From Elusimicrobiota bacterium (GTDB taxonomy: Bacteria > Elusimicrobiota > Elusimicrobia > UBA1565), in the NCBI GenBank assembly GCA_041660925.1, contig JBAZVI010000007.1:186001-250000 (forward strand): DNA of 64,000 bases. Direction: 5' to 3'. Below, piece by piece: positions 25,588 through 34,035 of the stretch (positions are counted from its first letter, which is position 1; every line of letters starts with the position of its first letter). The notes below the pieces were generated by a model. The model was not told the origin of the DNA and searched no databases. It saw only the letters and a program-made list of their open reading frames with translations. A program made the position numbers and the translations under genes.

Positions 25588-26433
25588 CCAGTTTTTCCGA
25601 CGGAGCACGGCGGCGGCCGCGAGGAGCAGCCCCGCGCCGGCGCCCAGGGCGAGCGCGAGCGCGCGGGCCCAGCCGGGACCCGAGCGCCAGAGCGGGCGCT
25701 CGCGGACCCGGAAGGCCGCCAGGAAGTCCGCGGCGGTCCGTTCGAAGCGGGAACGGTCGCGGCGGTCGCCGATGAACTTGAGCACATAGGAGCGCCCGGA
25801 ACCGGGAAGGACGACGAGTTCGCCCGCGGCCTCCAGCAAGGGATCGGTCCGGGACGCGCGGGACGCTCCGCCCGCGGGGAGGACGGCATGTCCGCCGGAA
25901 ACCCGCAGGCGCAGGGCCTCGAGCCGGTCGACCTCCAGCCGGTCGGTCCCTTCCAGGCGGGCGTCCATCCCGTTGAACTCCGAGGAGGCCAGCCGCTCGG
26001 CGCCGGCCGGCGAGACCGCCTCCTGCCAGAGCGAGGGCGGGCCCACGAGGATCTGGATGCGCGCTCCCTCCGCGCTCAGCGACGCGGCCTCGGAGAGGGC
26101 CCCTTCGCGCTCCGACGATCCGTCGAGGCGCCACCCCGGCGGAGGGACGAAGGAGAAGCCGCGGGCCGAGTCTTCCTGCGCCCCCGCGGCGGGCGGGAGC
26201 CCGGCAGGCGAGAGGCCGAGAAGGAGCGCGGCGGCGGCCGCGAGCGCGGCGCCGCCCAGCAGCCACGGCGTCGCGCGGTGGCCGGCCCCGAGCGCGGCGA
26301 GCGCGGCGCGCGAGCGGGCCGCGACGCCGCGGTTCGCGCGGGCCAGCAGCCATTCCATGAAGACGATGCCGCAGGCGGAGCAGCGCTCCTCGCCGGGGAA
26401 GTGAGCATGGCCGCACTTGGGGCAGTCGAGCAT
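25585..26433 (-). CDS. Zinc-ribbon membrane protein of unknown function
   Basis: A 282-aa protein starting with a zinc ribbon, MLDCPKCGHAHFPGEERCSACG (four Cys in two CxxC pairs, residues 4-7 and 18-21). A membrane helix follows near residues 57-76 (LLGGAALAAAAALLLGL), then an extracytoplasmic domain with FSFVPPPGWRLDG, and a last membrane helix (about 255-275) before RRKNW. Two-helix topology with a cytosolic zinc ribbon is inferred. No family is recognised. It starts 4 bp after the small VIT-like fragment and is probably cotranscribed with it. Confidence 0.75.
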   Translation of the reverse strand: MLDCPKCGHAHFPGEERCSACGIVFMEWLLARANRGVAARSRAALAALGAGHRATPWLLGGAALAAAAALLLGLSPAGLPPAAGAQEDSARGFSFVPPPGWRLDGSSEREGALSEAASLSAEGARIQILVGPPSLWQEAVSPAGAERLASSEFNGMDARLEGTDRLEVDRLEALRLRVSGGHAVLPAGGASRASRTDPLLEAAGELVVLPGSGRSYVLKFIGDRRDRSRFERTAADFLAAFRVRERPLWRSGPGWARALALALGAGAGLLLAAAAVLRRKNW

Positions 26434-26437
26434 GCGC

Positions 26438-26590
26438 TCAGAACCGGGAGAGCAGGAACTTCCCGACGATGGCCTTCTTCGGGTTCGTGAGCGCGTCCAA
26501 GCCGCAGATCAGCCCCATGTTGGTCATGATGGCGGAGGTCGTGCCGAAACTGAAGCGCGCCTGCCGAAGTCGATGCATGGTCATCATCAT
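26438..26590 (-). pseudogene. Short VIT/CCC1-transporter-like N-terminal fragment
   Basis: A 50-codon frame (MMMTMHRLRQARFSFG...) whose residues 12-40 (ARFSFGTTSAIMTNMGLICG and LDALTNPKKAIVG) look like the first membrane helix of a VIT1/CCC1-type Fe/Mn transporter subfamily. After that the frame ends within six residues and the zinc-ribbon gene begins 4 bp later, so the rest of the transporter is missing. A consensus TATAAT lies 14 nt upstream, so it may still be transcribed. It is either a remnant or a genuine one-helix membrane peptide. The family match is from memory and uncertain. Confidence 0.45.
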
Positions 26591-26604
26591 CCCCGAGGGT
26601 CCGT

Positions 26605-26610
26605 ATTATA
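26605..26610 (-). promoter_or_regulatory. -10 box upstream of the VIT-like fragment and zinc-ribbon gene
   Basis: TATAAT on the minus strand, 14 nt before the first ATG of the fragment. It overlaps the end of the barstar gene. Confidence 0.4.
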
Positions 26611-27013
26611 GCTCGTTGACGAGGAGGACTTTGAAGGCGAACGGCGGAGTCTCGCGCGACCACTGCGCGGAGAGGTCCGTCATCAGAGAGAGGAAGGCCG
26701 GCGCCTCGGCGCCGAGCCCGCGTTCGACGAGCGGGAAATCCGAGACCTCGATGAGGCAGCCGGGGCCCTTCCCGAGGATGTCGGGCTCCCGCAGACATTC
26801 CTCGAGCGCGTCCCAGTTGCGCCCGAAGTAGTCGGGCAGCGGCACGACTTTCGCGAAGGCCTCCAGCAGCGAGTCCTTGTCCCGCGCCGCGCTTCCCTGG
26901 ATGCGCACGCAGCGCCAGCCCCGCCCCTCCGCCGCCGCGCGCAGACGCGCGGCCTCCGCGGCGTCCGCGCGCCGAGGCTCCGAGGGGACGTCCAGCCAGC
27001 CGAGGTCGCTCAA
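26606..27013 (-). CDS. Barstar family RNase inhibitor
   Basis: A 135-aa cytoplasmic inhibitor of barnase-type RNases. The core barstar signature is PLPDYFGRNWDALEECL (58-74), and FAFKVLLVNEL gives the last strand. The N-terminal ~25 residues are an extra segment compared with Bacillus barstar. It is encoded directly after, and overlapping by 4 bp (ATGA), the secreted RNase below, which strongly supports an enzyme-immunity pair. Its role would be to block RNase that has not yet left the cytoplasm. Confidence 0.92.
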   Translation of the reverse strand: MSDLGWLDVPSEPRRADAAEAARLRAAAEGRGWRCVRIQGSAARDKDSLLEAFAKVVPLPDYFGRNWDALEECLREPDILGKGPGCLIEVSDFPLVERGLGAEAPAFLSLMTDLSAQWSRETPPFAFKVLLVNEL

Positions 27014-27546
27014 CGCAGGATCGTCAGGGGGATGAAGGTCTTGTAGTGGTCGGGCGTGTAGTAGGCGAGCTCGCCGCCGCCGATGATGACGCGCTCGACG
27101 CCGCGGTTGCCGGTGGGCGGCGGGACCGTGAACTCGCGGTCGCCGACCTTGAAGGTCCGGGGGCTGCCCTTAGGCGGCATCACGGTGTACTCGTGGTAGT
27201 AGTCGGCGGCCTGGGCGGGGAGTCGGCCTTCGCGGTTGGCGAAGACGACGCCGTCCTTCGGGTACTGGAGCGGCCGGCCGTAGTAGACGTCCGCGATGAG
27301 CTTGAGGATCGTCTCGACCCGCGAGGGGTCGCTGAAGACCGGGGAGAGCCCGGTCCCCGGCTCGATGCGCCGCACCCCGAGCAGCGGATGCGCGCGGACG
27401 GCGACGAGCGCCTGGGCCTGAACGACGGGATATTGGCGGTTCTCGGGGTCCGTCCGGCGCTCGCCGGAAAGGGCGAGGGGGACGGTCAGGAAGGACAGGA
27501 AAAGCCACGCGAACGCGGCGACGGCCGGTCTTCTCATGGGAGCCAC
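27010..27546 (-). CDS. Secreted barnase-type guanyl-specific ribonuclease
   Basis: A 178-aa exported RNase. A signal peptide (RRPAVAAFAWLFLSFLTVPLALS) is followed by a ~60-residue propeptide-like stretch. The N1/T1-type RNase domain begins at VVFANREGRLP, matching the barnase segment FSNREGKLP. The catalytic residues are present: E119 (YYHEYTV), R152 (GVERVII) and H167 (TPDHYKTF, as in barnase TDHYQTF). A Shine-Dalgarno GGAGGTGG precedes the ATG and TATGAT lies 18 nt upstream. The pair could serve nutrient scavenging or killing of neighbours. Confidence 0.92.
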   Translation of the reverse strand: MAPMRRPAVAAFAWLFLSFLTVPLALSGERRTDPENRQYPVVQAQALVAVRAHPLLGVRRIEPGTGLSPVFSDPSRVETILKLIADVYYGRPLQYPKDGVVFANREGRLPAQAADYYHEYTVMPPKGSPRTFKVGDREFTVPPPTGNRGVERVIIGGGELAYYTPDHYKTFIPLTILR

Positions 27547-27591
27547 CTCCGCCCCATCATAGCACGGAATCGGCCGTCCGGAAGGCGAAGG

Positions 27592-28086
27592 TCAGCCCTT
27601 GAAGACGACGTATTTGCGGCAGACGTAGTTGATGGCCAGCGAGGCGACGCCGTTGGCGAGGTACGCGTAGGTGGTGGGCAGGCCGAGCCCGCTGATGAGG
27701 ACCCAGCCGAGCGCGGTGCCGAGGACGAAGCTCGTGGCGGAGACGAGGAAGAAGAGAGTGAACTCGAGGACGCGGCTGTGCCGGCCGGGGGTGAACACCC
27801 AGAGCACGTTGGCGACGTAGGCGGTCAGGTTCGAGAAGAGGAAGGCGATGACCTTGTCCCAGACGTAGTGGTCCGAACGCACGCTCTCGAGGAGCGGCGC
27901 GAGCTGGAGGCCGAGCAGGCGCGCGACCGGATCGTCGGGCGTCAGCGCGGGAAGCAGGACGATGGCGCAGAGGTAGAAGACGAGGACGTCGACCGCGGTG
28001 GCGACGCCGCCGGCGATGGCGTACTTGACGAACTGGACGACGGGGTGGGCATCGCGGCGCGTGAACTGGACGAGGATCCTCTTCAT
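27592..28086 (-). CDS. GtrA-like four-helix membrane protein
   Basis: A 164-aa GtrA family protein with four predicted helices. FVKYAIAGGVATAVDVLVFYL is the family's first helix and NGVASLAINYVCRKYVVFKG the last. GtrA proteins are thought to flip polyprenyl-linked sugars or assist surface-glycan synthesis. The central loop (PLLESVRSDHYVWDKV) is longer than usual. The ATG overlaps the stop of the upstream unknown gene by 4 bp. Confidence 0.9.
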   Translation of the reverse strand: MKRILVQFTRRDAHPVVQFVKYAIAGGVATAVDVLVFYLCAIVLLPALTPDDPVARLLGLQLAPLLESVRSDHYVWDKVIAFLFSNLTAYVANVLWVFTPGRHSRVLEFTLFFLVSATSFVLGTALGWVLISGLGLPTTYAYLANGVASLAINYVCRKYVVFKG

Positions 28087-29458
28087 GGGAAGCGGGAGCG
28101 GACGAAGCCGCGGGCGAAGTCGGGGACCGCGAGCTCCTCTTCGCGGCCGCCGGGATGGCGGACGCGCACGAGCGGCCCGCCGCGGGCGCGCCGGGCGCCG
28201 ACGAGGGCGCAGGGCGCCCCGAAGATCAGGCGCTGGGGCGGCGGGGCGTCGTGGCGCAGCGGCAGGAGCAGGATGGGCGTACCGCGCGCGACGACTCGCG
28301 AGACGATGAAGCGGAAGAGGTTCTCGCGGTAGGGGGTCTCGTGGGCGAACTCCTCGGCGAAGGAGTCGAGACGGGCCTTCGCCTCCGCTTCGTCGTAGCC
28401 CAGCGCCTTCGCGCAGGAGAGAAGCGCGCTGCGCGCTTCGTCGGGGAGCTCCCCCTGGTCCACGCGTCCCAGGGCCGCGCTCGCGCCTCCCGCGCTCGTG
28501 AGCTTCGCGATGACCCAGGACTCCTCCATGCGCCGGGCGCTCTTGCGCAGGGCGCCGAGGACTTCCTCGGAGCCGAGGAAGTCGGAGAACTCCCGGTCGC
28601 CGCAGTGGCGCGCGGCGACCTCCGCGCTGGAGGCGCGGGCGGGCCGTTCCTTGTAGAGGCGGGTGAGGAACTCGCGGGCGGCATAGTACACGCGGCCCGT
28701 CGTCGGCACCCCGCCGCCCAGCGCGAGCACGAGCTCTCGGCCCTCGGCGAGCGCGGAGGCGATGCGGAAGGAGACGGTGTCCCAGGAGGCCTCGCCGAGG
28801 AGGAGGCGCTCGAGCGGCCCGCGCAGGTGCTCCTGGCGGTCGAAGCCAACGTGGTAGTGCGCCATGAAGCCGGCGTAGATCCCTTCCATGGGGAGGCTGA
28901 AGGTGTCGAGCGCGTAGGGGTCCACCGCGGCGACGACCTGCGGCCGGCAGGGCCGTCCGCGCAGACGGCGCAGCGCCCAGATCGCGTGGCGCATCATCTC
29001 GACGCCGAGATGCGTCTCTTCGTCGTTGACCAGGGGGTGCGAGGTCAGGCAGAAGAGGGCCGGCGTCTTGCCCCCGCCGAGCCCGGCGAGGAGCTCCGCG
29101 GCGCGCCGGAGGTTCTCCCCGTCGTCAGGACCGTGGAGATGGTCGCCGACGAGGCCCTGGATGATGCGGTCGTGAAGGACCCCGAAGCGGTCGGCCGGCA
29201 GCGCCCGGCCGGCGGCGGCGATGGCCCGGCCGGCGACGATGAAGGCGGAGATGAGCGCCCGCGCGGCCTTGGACTTGCGCGGCAGCTCCAGCAGCGCGCG
29301 CTCGTGCTCGGCGCGCGCGAGCCGGGCGAGGATGTCGTCGTGGGTCCCGGTGAGCGCGAAGGTCTGCGGCGCGCCGGCGCCGGCCGAGGGAGTCAGGGCC
29401 GCGCGTCCCGCGCCGGGATGTCCGATGGGAAGGCGAAGAAAGGCGTGAGGAGACTCAT
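28083..29458 (-). CDS. Unknown protein, reading frame apparently broken near 29396
   Basis: A ~458-residue soluble protein of no recognised family, with segments such as KTPALFCLTSHPLVNDEE and PYALDTFSLPMEGIYAGFM. The frame is open from 28083 up to 29396 with strong GC3 bias but no ATG before 28997, which would discard about 130 well-biased codons. The natural start, ATG 29458 (MSLLTPFFAFPSDIP) behind TAGAAT, is in another frame that stops at 29393. One extra C in the CCC run at about 29396-29398 would join them. It is either an assembly indel or a real disruption. It overlaps gtrA by 4 bp. Confidence 0.6.
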
Positions 29459-29468
29459 CGGCGAGGGG

Positions 29469-29474
29469 ATTCTA
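29469..29474 (-). promoter_or_regulatory. -10 box of the frameshifted gene and gtrA
   Basis: TAGAAT on the minus strand, 10 nt before ATG 29458. It supports 29458 as the true start of the broken gene. Confidence 0.4.
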
Positions 29475-29490
29475 GCAATTCGCCCGGTCC

Positions 29491-30822
29491 TCAGCCGGCG
29501 ATGAGCCGGTGGTAGCGCTCGATGCGCTTGAGGACGCGCCGGGAGAAGGCGCGATAGCGTTCGGCCCCCGCGGGGTCGCGCAGGATCGCGAGGTCGCGCT
29601 CGATCCACTCGAGCAGGGTCCGCGCGGAGCGGATCTTCTCGCGCAGCGGCGCGAGCTGGTCGTGGTCGTAGCTCTCCAGGACCTTCGCCGGATGCCCCGC
29701 CGCGCGCAGGTCCGCGAGCACGGCCTCGCGCCGCGCGACGAGCTTCTCGGTCTTGGCGACGTCCTTGAGCCGGAGCTTCCGACGCTTCTCCAAAGTCGAG
29801 ATGTACTTCTCGACGCTGCCGTCGTTGAGGAGGCCGATGTTCTCGCCGTACTGGCCGGCCAGCCATTCGATCACCTCGGGCGCTCCTCCGCGCAGGAGCG
29901 CCTGCTCGAACCCGTATGAGAAGGAGGCCCTCGGGACCTTCGCGCCCAGCTGACGGAAGACCTGGAGCGTCACGATGTGCGCCTCGAGCTCCATCTCCAG
30001 AGCATCGGAGGGCAGGCCGATGTCGCGCTGGACGAAGTGGAGCAGCTCGTGCACGATGATGGCCGCCGCCTCGGGGGCGTCGTCGCGCACGAGGCTGCGC
30101 GCGAGCTGGAGCACCTCCCAGTCATAGACGAAGCTGCCGTTCTCCGAACGCAGCTCCTCGACCTGCACCGGGACCGGCCGGCCTCGCCGGGCGGCGACGG
30201 CCGCCGCGCGGCGCAGCACGCTGCGCCCGACCCGGGTCCGCGCGGCCTTCCCCAGGGTCTTCGCCAGCCAGGCGCGGTCGTCGGGGTCCGCGACGGTCAG
30301 AAACGGCGGGATGCCCTCGATCTCGACGAAATGCTCGGCCGGGACCCCCGCGTCAAGGGCCGCGTCGACGACGGCCTGCGCGCGCGGGGTGAGGTCGAAG
30401 GCCCGGTCGGAAAGCGTTTTCCCCTCGGACGCCTCGGCGTGCAGCGCGGGGACGAGCATGCGCGCCATGGACTCGAGGCTCGCGCGCGCTCTCGCAGCCG
30501 GCTCCGCCGCCTTCGCAGCCGCCGCGGGAAGAGCATGGATCGGGGCGGGCGCGGCCGCCGCGGGATACGCGGCGGCGACCGCGGCGGCGATGGGACGAAG
30601 CGCGGCCCCGGGGACGGCGGGAAGCAGTCGGATCGGCGCCGTCTCGAGCCGGACAGGGAGCAGGAGGGCCGTCCCCGCGAGCGGGGAGGTCTGCAGGAGC
30701 GGGACGGCGAGCACGGGGAGCTGCGGCCCGAGCACGAGGGGGACCGCGGCGGTCTTGACCTGCGCGAGCGCGGGCGCGCCGAGCAGAGATAGAAAAACCG
30801 TCAGCCGAAGGAACGGCGGCAT
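29491..30822 (-). CDS. Secreted HExxH zinc-metallopeptidase-like protein
   Basis: A 443-aa exported protein. The signal peptide is MPPFLRLTVFLSLLGAPALA. A Pro/Val/Leu-rich stretch (VPLVLGPQLPVLAVPLL) and an Ala-rich linker reach about residue 115. The second half has IIVHELLHFVQRD (H258, E259, H262), a zinc-peptidase motif, followed 14-20 residues later by LEMELEAH with candidate third ligands (E276/E278/E280 or H282). A basic coiled-coil C-terminus follows (KRRKLRLKDVAKTEKLVARR). The family is unrecognised. Start ATG 30822 is used because the signal peptide begins there. It is monocistronic. Confidence 0.75.
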   Translation of the reverse strand: MPPFLRLTVFLSLLGAPALAQVKTAAVPLVLGPQLPVLAVPLLQTSPLAGTALLLPVRLETAPIRLLPAVPGAALRPIAAAVAAAYPAAAAPAPIHALPAAAAKAAEPAARARASLESMARMLVPALHAEASEGKTLSDRAFDLTPRAQAVVDAALDAGVPAEHFVEIEGIPPFLTVADPDDRAWLAKTLGKAARTRVGRSVLRRAAAVAARRGRPVPVQVEELRSENGSFVYDWEVLQLARSLVRDDAPEAAAIIVHELLHFVQRDIGLPSDALEMELEAHIVTLQVFRQLGAKVPRASFSYGFEQALLRGGAPEVIEWLAGQYGENIGLLNDGSVEKYISTLEKRRKLRLKDVAKTEKLVARREAVLADLRAAGHPAKVLESYDHDQLAPLREKIRSARTLLEWIERDLAILRDPAGAERYRAFSRRVLKRIERYHRLIAG

Positions 30823-30950
30823 ATGGATAGTGTGCCGCGCGGACGCACGTCCGGGTTGGGCCATGGGGGCAGGAATTCGACGGGATTCGGCCCGCCGCCT
30901 CCCCCCCCATAAGACCCAGATAGGGGAGGCGCCCCGCTGACTCGCCCGTC

Positions 30951-30998
30951 TTTCCTCAACTCCCTTCCCCTCGGGGGAGGGGCAGGGGAGAGGAGTGG
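30951..30998 (+). repeat. REP-like GC palindrome, copy R5
   Basis: It reads TTTCCTCAACTCCC, then CCCCTCGGGGGAGGGGCAGG. It matches the elements at 38.8 and 63.9 kb (TTCCTCACTGYCT, then a CCCC-rich palindrome) and lies just beyond the macB stop. This single copy has no terminator or inverted partner. Confidence 0.5.
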
Positions 30999-31009
30999 AG
31001 GAATAACGT

Positions 31010-32998
31010 CTACTCGTACCGCAGCGCCTCGATGGGCGAGAGCAGGGAGGCCTTTCGCGCGGGCCAGAGGCCGAAGACGACCCCGACCCCGGCGGAGAAG
31101 ACGAAGCTCAGGATCACCGCCTGCGGCGCGACGATGGCGGCCCAGCCGGCGAGAAGGGAGACGGCCAGCGAGACCGCCGCGCCGAGCAGGATGCCGAGGA
31201 TGCCTCCGCAGCTCGACATGATGGCGGCCTCGATGAGGAACTGCACGAGGATGGCCCGACGCGCGGCGCCGACCGCCTTGCGCAGACCGATCTCGCGGGT
31301 GCGCTCGCTGACGGAGACGAGCATGATGTTCATGATGCCGATGCCGCCGACGAGGAGCGAGATCGCGGCGACGATGCCCAGCAGCATCGAGAAGGTCTTC
31401 GAGGTGCCGGAGAGCGCCGCCTGGATGTCGGCCATGTTGCGCAGCGAGAAGTCGTCGTCCTTGTAGGCCGGCAGATGGTGGCGGCGGCGCATGAGCGCCG
31501 TCACGGCCTCCATCGACGCGGGCATGACGTCGGCGGAGGAACACTCGATGGCGATCATGTTGAGGTACTTCTTGCCGAGCACGCGCTTCATGGCGGTGTT
31601 CAGCGGGATGATGGCCATGTCGTCCTGGTCGCGGAAGCCCCCCGCGCCCTTGAGGGGCAGGATGCCGATGACCTTGAAGCTCACCCGGTTGATCTTCACC
31701 ATCTTGCCGACGGGGTTCTCGCTGCCGAAGAGGTTGTTGACGGTCGACTGACCGAGCAGCGCGACCCGCGCGAGCGCGGCGTCCTCCGCGTCCGTGAAGA
31801 AGCGGCCGTAGTAGGGCTGGGCGTTGCGCATCGGCGCGTAGAACGGGGTCGCGCCGGTCACCTGCGTGTTCGTGTTCTTGTCCCGATAGACGATCTGAGC
31901 GCTGCCGCTCACGTTCCCTTCGACGCGCAGGATGCCGGGGTCGGCCTTGCGCAGCGCCGCGACGTCGTCGAGCGTGAGGCGGCTGACGCTGCCTTCGGCC
32001 ATATGGACGCCCCCGGCGCTGTGCCCTCCGGGCTGGAGCATCAGGAGGTTCGAGCCCAGGCTCGAGAGCCGCGCCTCGATGGACTTCTGCGCGCCGCGCC
32101 CGATGGCGAGCATGGCGATGACCGCGGCCACGCCGATGAGGATGCCGAGCATGGAAAGGGCGCTGCGGACCTTGTTGGCCGTTATGGCGCGCAGGGCGGA
32201 GGCGGCATACTCCCCGCACTCGGCCAGACCCAGGGGAGGATGCGAGAGGTCGACCTTCATCTCCGAGCGCGTCGCCGCCGTCTTCACGGCCGCCCCTCCC
32301 CGGAGAAGCCCCTCCTCCCCCTCCCCGGTGCGCTCGTCGGCCACGACGCTGCCGTCCTTGATGCGGATGATGCGCCGGGCGTGGGCCGCGATGTCGGGCT
32401 CATGCGTGACCATGATGACCGTGATGCCGCCGCGGTTGAGGAGCTGGAGCTGTCGGAGGATGTCCTCGGCCTGGTCGGAGGCGAGGTTGCCGGTGGGCTC
32501 GTCGGCGAAGATGATGCGCGGGTGATTGACCAGGGAGCGGGCGATGGCGACGCGCTGCTGCTGGCCGCCGGAGAGCTCGTTGGGCCGGTGGTGGACGCGG
32601 TCGGAGAGTCCGACCTGCTCGAGCACGTCGAGCGCCCGCTCCTGCCGGTCCTTGGCGCCGGAGTAGAGCATGGGCAGGATGACGTTGTCGAGCGCGGAGG
32701 TCCGGGAGAGCAGATTGAACATCTGGAAGATGAAGCCGATGGTGCGCGAACGCAGGATGGCGCCCTCGTCGTCGGAGAGACGCGACACGTCGTGCCCGAG
32801 CAGGCGGTACCTGCCCGAGGTCGGCCGGTCCAGCAGGCCGAGGATCTGCATGAGCGTGGACTTCCCCGAGCCGGAGGGCCCCATGATGGCGACGAACTCG
32901 CCTTCCTCGATGCAGAGGGTGATCCCCTTGAGGACCTTGAGCTCGCTCCCGCCGACCGTGTAGGAGCGCGTTATGCTGTCGAGCTCGATGAGGGCCAT
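31010..32998 (-). CDS. macB: MacB-type ABC transporter (ATPase-permease fusion)
   Basis: The inner-membrane engine of a MacAB-TolC export system, 662 aa. The ATPase (1-230) has Walker A MGPSGSGKST, the Q-loop FIFQMFNLL, the signature LSGGQQQR, Walker B IIFADEPTGNLAS and the H-loop VTHE. The rest is a MacB permease: a helix near 285-305 (LGILIGVAAVIAMLAIGRG), a large periplasmic domain and three FtsX-like C-terminal helices (SLLVGGIGIMNIMLVSVSERTREIG). Such pumps use ATP to push substrates from the periplasm through TolC. It is the last gene of the ECF-controlled operon and lies 4 bp after macA. Confidence 0.95.
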   Translation of the reverse strand: MALIELDSITRSYTVGGSELKVLKGITLCIEEGEFVAIMGPSGSGKSTLMQILGLLDRPTSGRYRLLGHDVSRLSDDEGAILRSRTIGFIFQMFNLLSRTSALDNVILPMLYSGAKDRQERALDVLEQVGLSDRVHHRPNELSGGQQQRVAIARSLVNHPRIIFADEPTGNLASDQAEDILRQLQLLNRGGITVIMVTHEPDIAAHARRIIRIKDGSVVADERTGEGEEGLLRGGAAVKTAATRSEMKVDLSHPPLGLAECGEYAASALRAITANKVRSALSMLGILIGVAAVIAMLAIGRGAQKSIEARLSSLGSNLLMLQPGGHSAGGVHMAEGSVSRLTLDDVAALRKADPGILRVEGNVSGSAQIVYRDKNTNTQVTGATPFYAPMRNAQPYYGRFFTDAEDAALARVALLGQSTVNNLFGSENPVGKMVKINRVSFKVIGILPLKGAGGFRDQDDMAIIPLNTAMKRVLGKKYLNMIAIECSSADVMPASMEAVTALMRRRHHLPAYKDDDFSLRNMADIQAALSGTSKTFSMLLGIVAAISLLVGGIGIMNIMLVSVSERTREIGLRKAVGAARRAILVQFLIEAAIMSSCGGILGILLGAAVSLAVSLLAGWAAIVAPQAVILSFVFSAGVGVVFGLWPARKASLLSPIEALRYE

Positions 32999-33002
32999 AC
33001 GC

Positions 33003-34034
33003 TCAGGGGGGCGGGGGCGGACCGCCGGAAGAGGACGCGGACGACTTCCGGCTCCCGCCGTTCCCCGTCGCGCGCGAGGAGCCGCCGCCCATCTTCGGCG
33101 GGCCGAAGGAGAGCGGGCTCGAGGCCATCGCCTTCTGCGGGGTGTACTTCCCCTGCGAGACGAGCACCTGCTCTCCCGCCTCGAGGCCGGAGACGATCTC
33201 GACGTTCTCGCCGCTCTCGATGCCGGTCTTCACCTCTCGCAGCGCGCTCGTCCCGTCCGGAGCGAGCACGCGCACCTGTTTGGGGCCGACCCCGGAGTCG
33301 CGCACGGCGCTGGAGACGAGCAGGACCGCCTTGTCCTTGCGGGCCACGATGAAGCGCACGTTCGCCGTCATCTGAGAGCGGAACCAGGGAGGAACGGACG
33401 CGGGCCGCACCTTCACGCCGTAGGTGATGACGTTGGAGACGTTCTTCCCTTCATAGAGCACGTCGAAGACCTTCCCCTCCACGGTGCGTTCGGAGTAGGC
33501 GTCGAGCGTGATGCTCGTCGTCATGCCGGCATGGACCCTGCCGATGTCCGACTCGTCGACCTGCGCGAGCACGATGAGTTCGTCGGACATGGCGTAGAGC
33601 ACGGTCCCGGCATCCACGGTCTGACCGACGACGACGTTCTTCAGGATGAGCACCCCGGAGAGCGGGGCGACGATGGGCGTGGGCTTGTAGGAGTCCTCCC
33701 ACTTCTTGAGCTCCTCGGGACCCTGCGCGCGCGCGGCGTCGAGGATGGCCGCGCGGTCGCTCGAGCTCATCCAGGCGAGGATCTGCCCGACCTTCACCCG
33801 GTCGCCCTCTTCGACGAGCAGCTTCTCGATGCGGCCGGCGATGGGGGGTTTGATCTCGACGCGGTTGAGCGGGGAGACGGCGCCGGTGGCTTCGACGGCC
33901 TCCTCGATGGGACCCTCCATGGCGCTCACCGTCTGCGCTTCGCCGCCCCTCTTCGAGCGCTTCTTGCACGCCGTCCAGGCGCCGCCCGCGACGATGATCG
34001 CGGCGCCCACGATGAGCCATCTCTTGAGATTCAT
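33003..34034 (-). CDS. macA: MacA-type periplasmic adaptor (HlyD family)
   Basis: A 343-aa membrane-fusion protein anchored by one N-terminal helix (LIVGAAIIVAGGAWTACKK). The lipoyl half-motifs are AVSPLNRVEIKPPIAGRIEKLLVEEGDRVKVG and PIVAPLSGVLILKNVVVGQTVDAG; the beta-barrel and membrane-proximal domains follow. The alpha-helical hairpin is unusually short (about 35 residues). The C-terminus is Ser/Gly/Pro-rich. It bridges MacB and TolC, whose genes lie 2-4 bp on either side. Confidence 0.93.
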   Translation of the reverse strand: MNLKRWLIVGAAIIVAGGAWTACKKRSKRGGEAQTVSAMEGPIEEAVEATGAVSPLNRVEIKPPIAGRIEKLLVEEGDRVKVGQILAWMSSSDRAAILDAARAQGPEELKKWEDSYKPTPIVAPLSGVLILKNVVVGQTVDAGTVLYAMSDELIVLAQVDESDIGRVHAGMTTSITLDAYSERTVEGKVFDVLYEGKNVSNVITYGVKVRPASVPPWFRSQMTANVRFIVARKDKAVLLVSSAVRDSGVGPKQVRVLAPDGTSALREVKTGIESGENVEIVSGLEAGEQVLVSQGKYTPQKAMASSPLSFGPPKMGGGSSRATGNGGSRKSSASSSGGPPPPP

Positions 34035-34035
34035 C

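Noticed and set aside
28083..28997. ATG 28997 as start of the unknown gene
   Set aside because: About 130 upstream codons in the same frame keep strong GC3 bias and read like protein; starting at 28997 would discard them.
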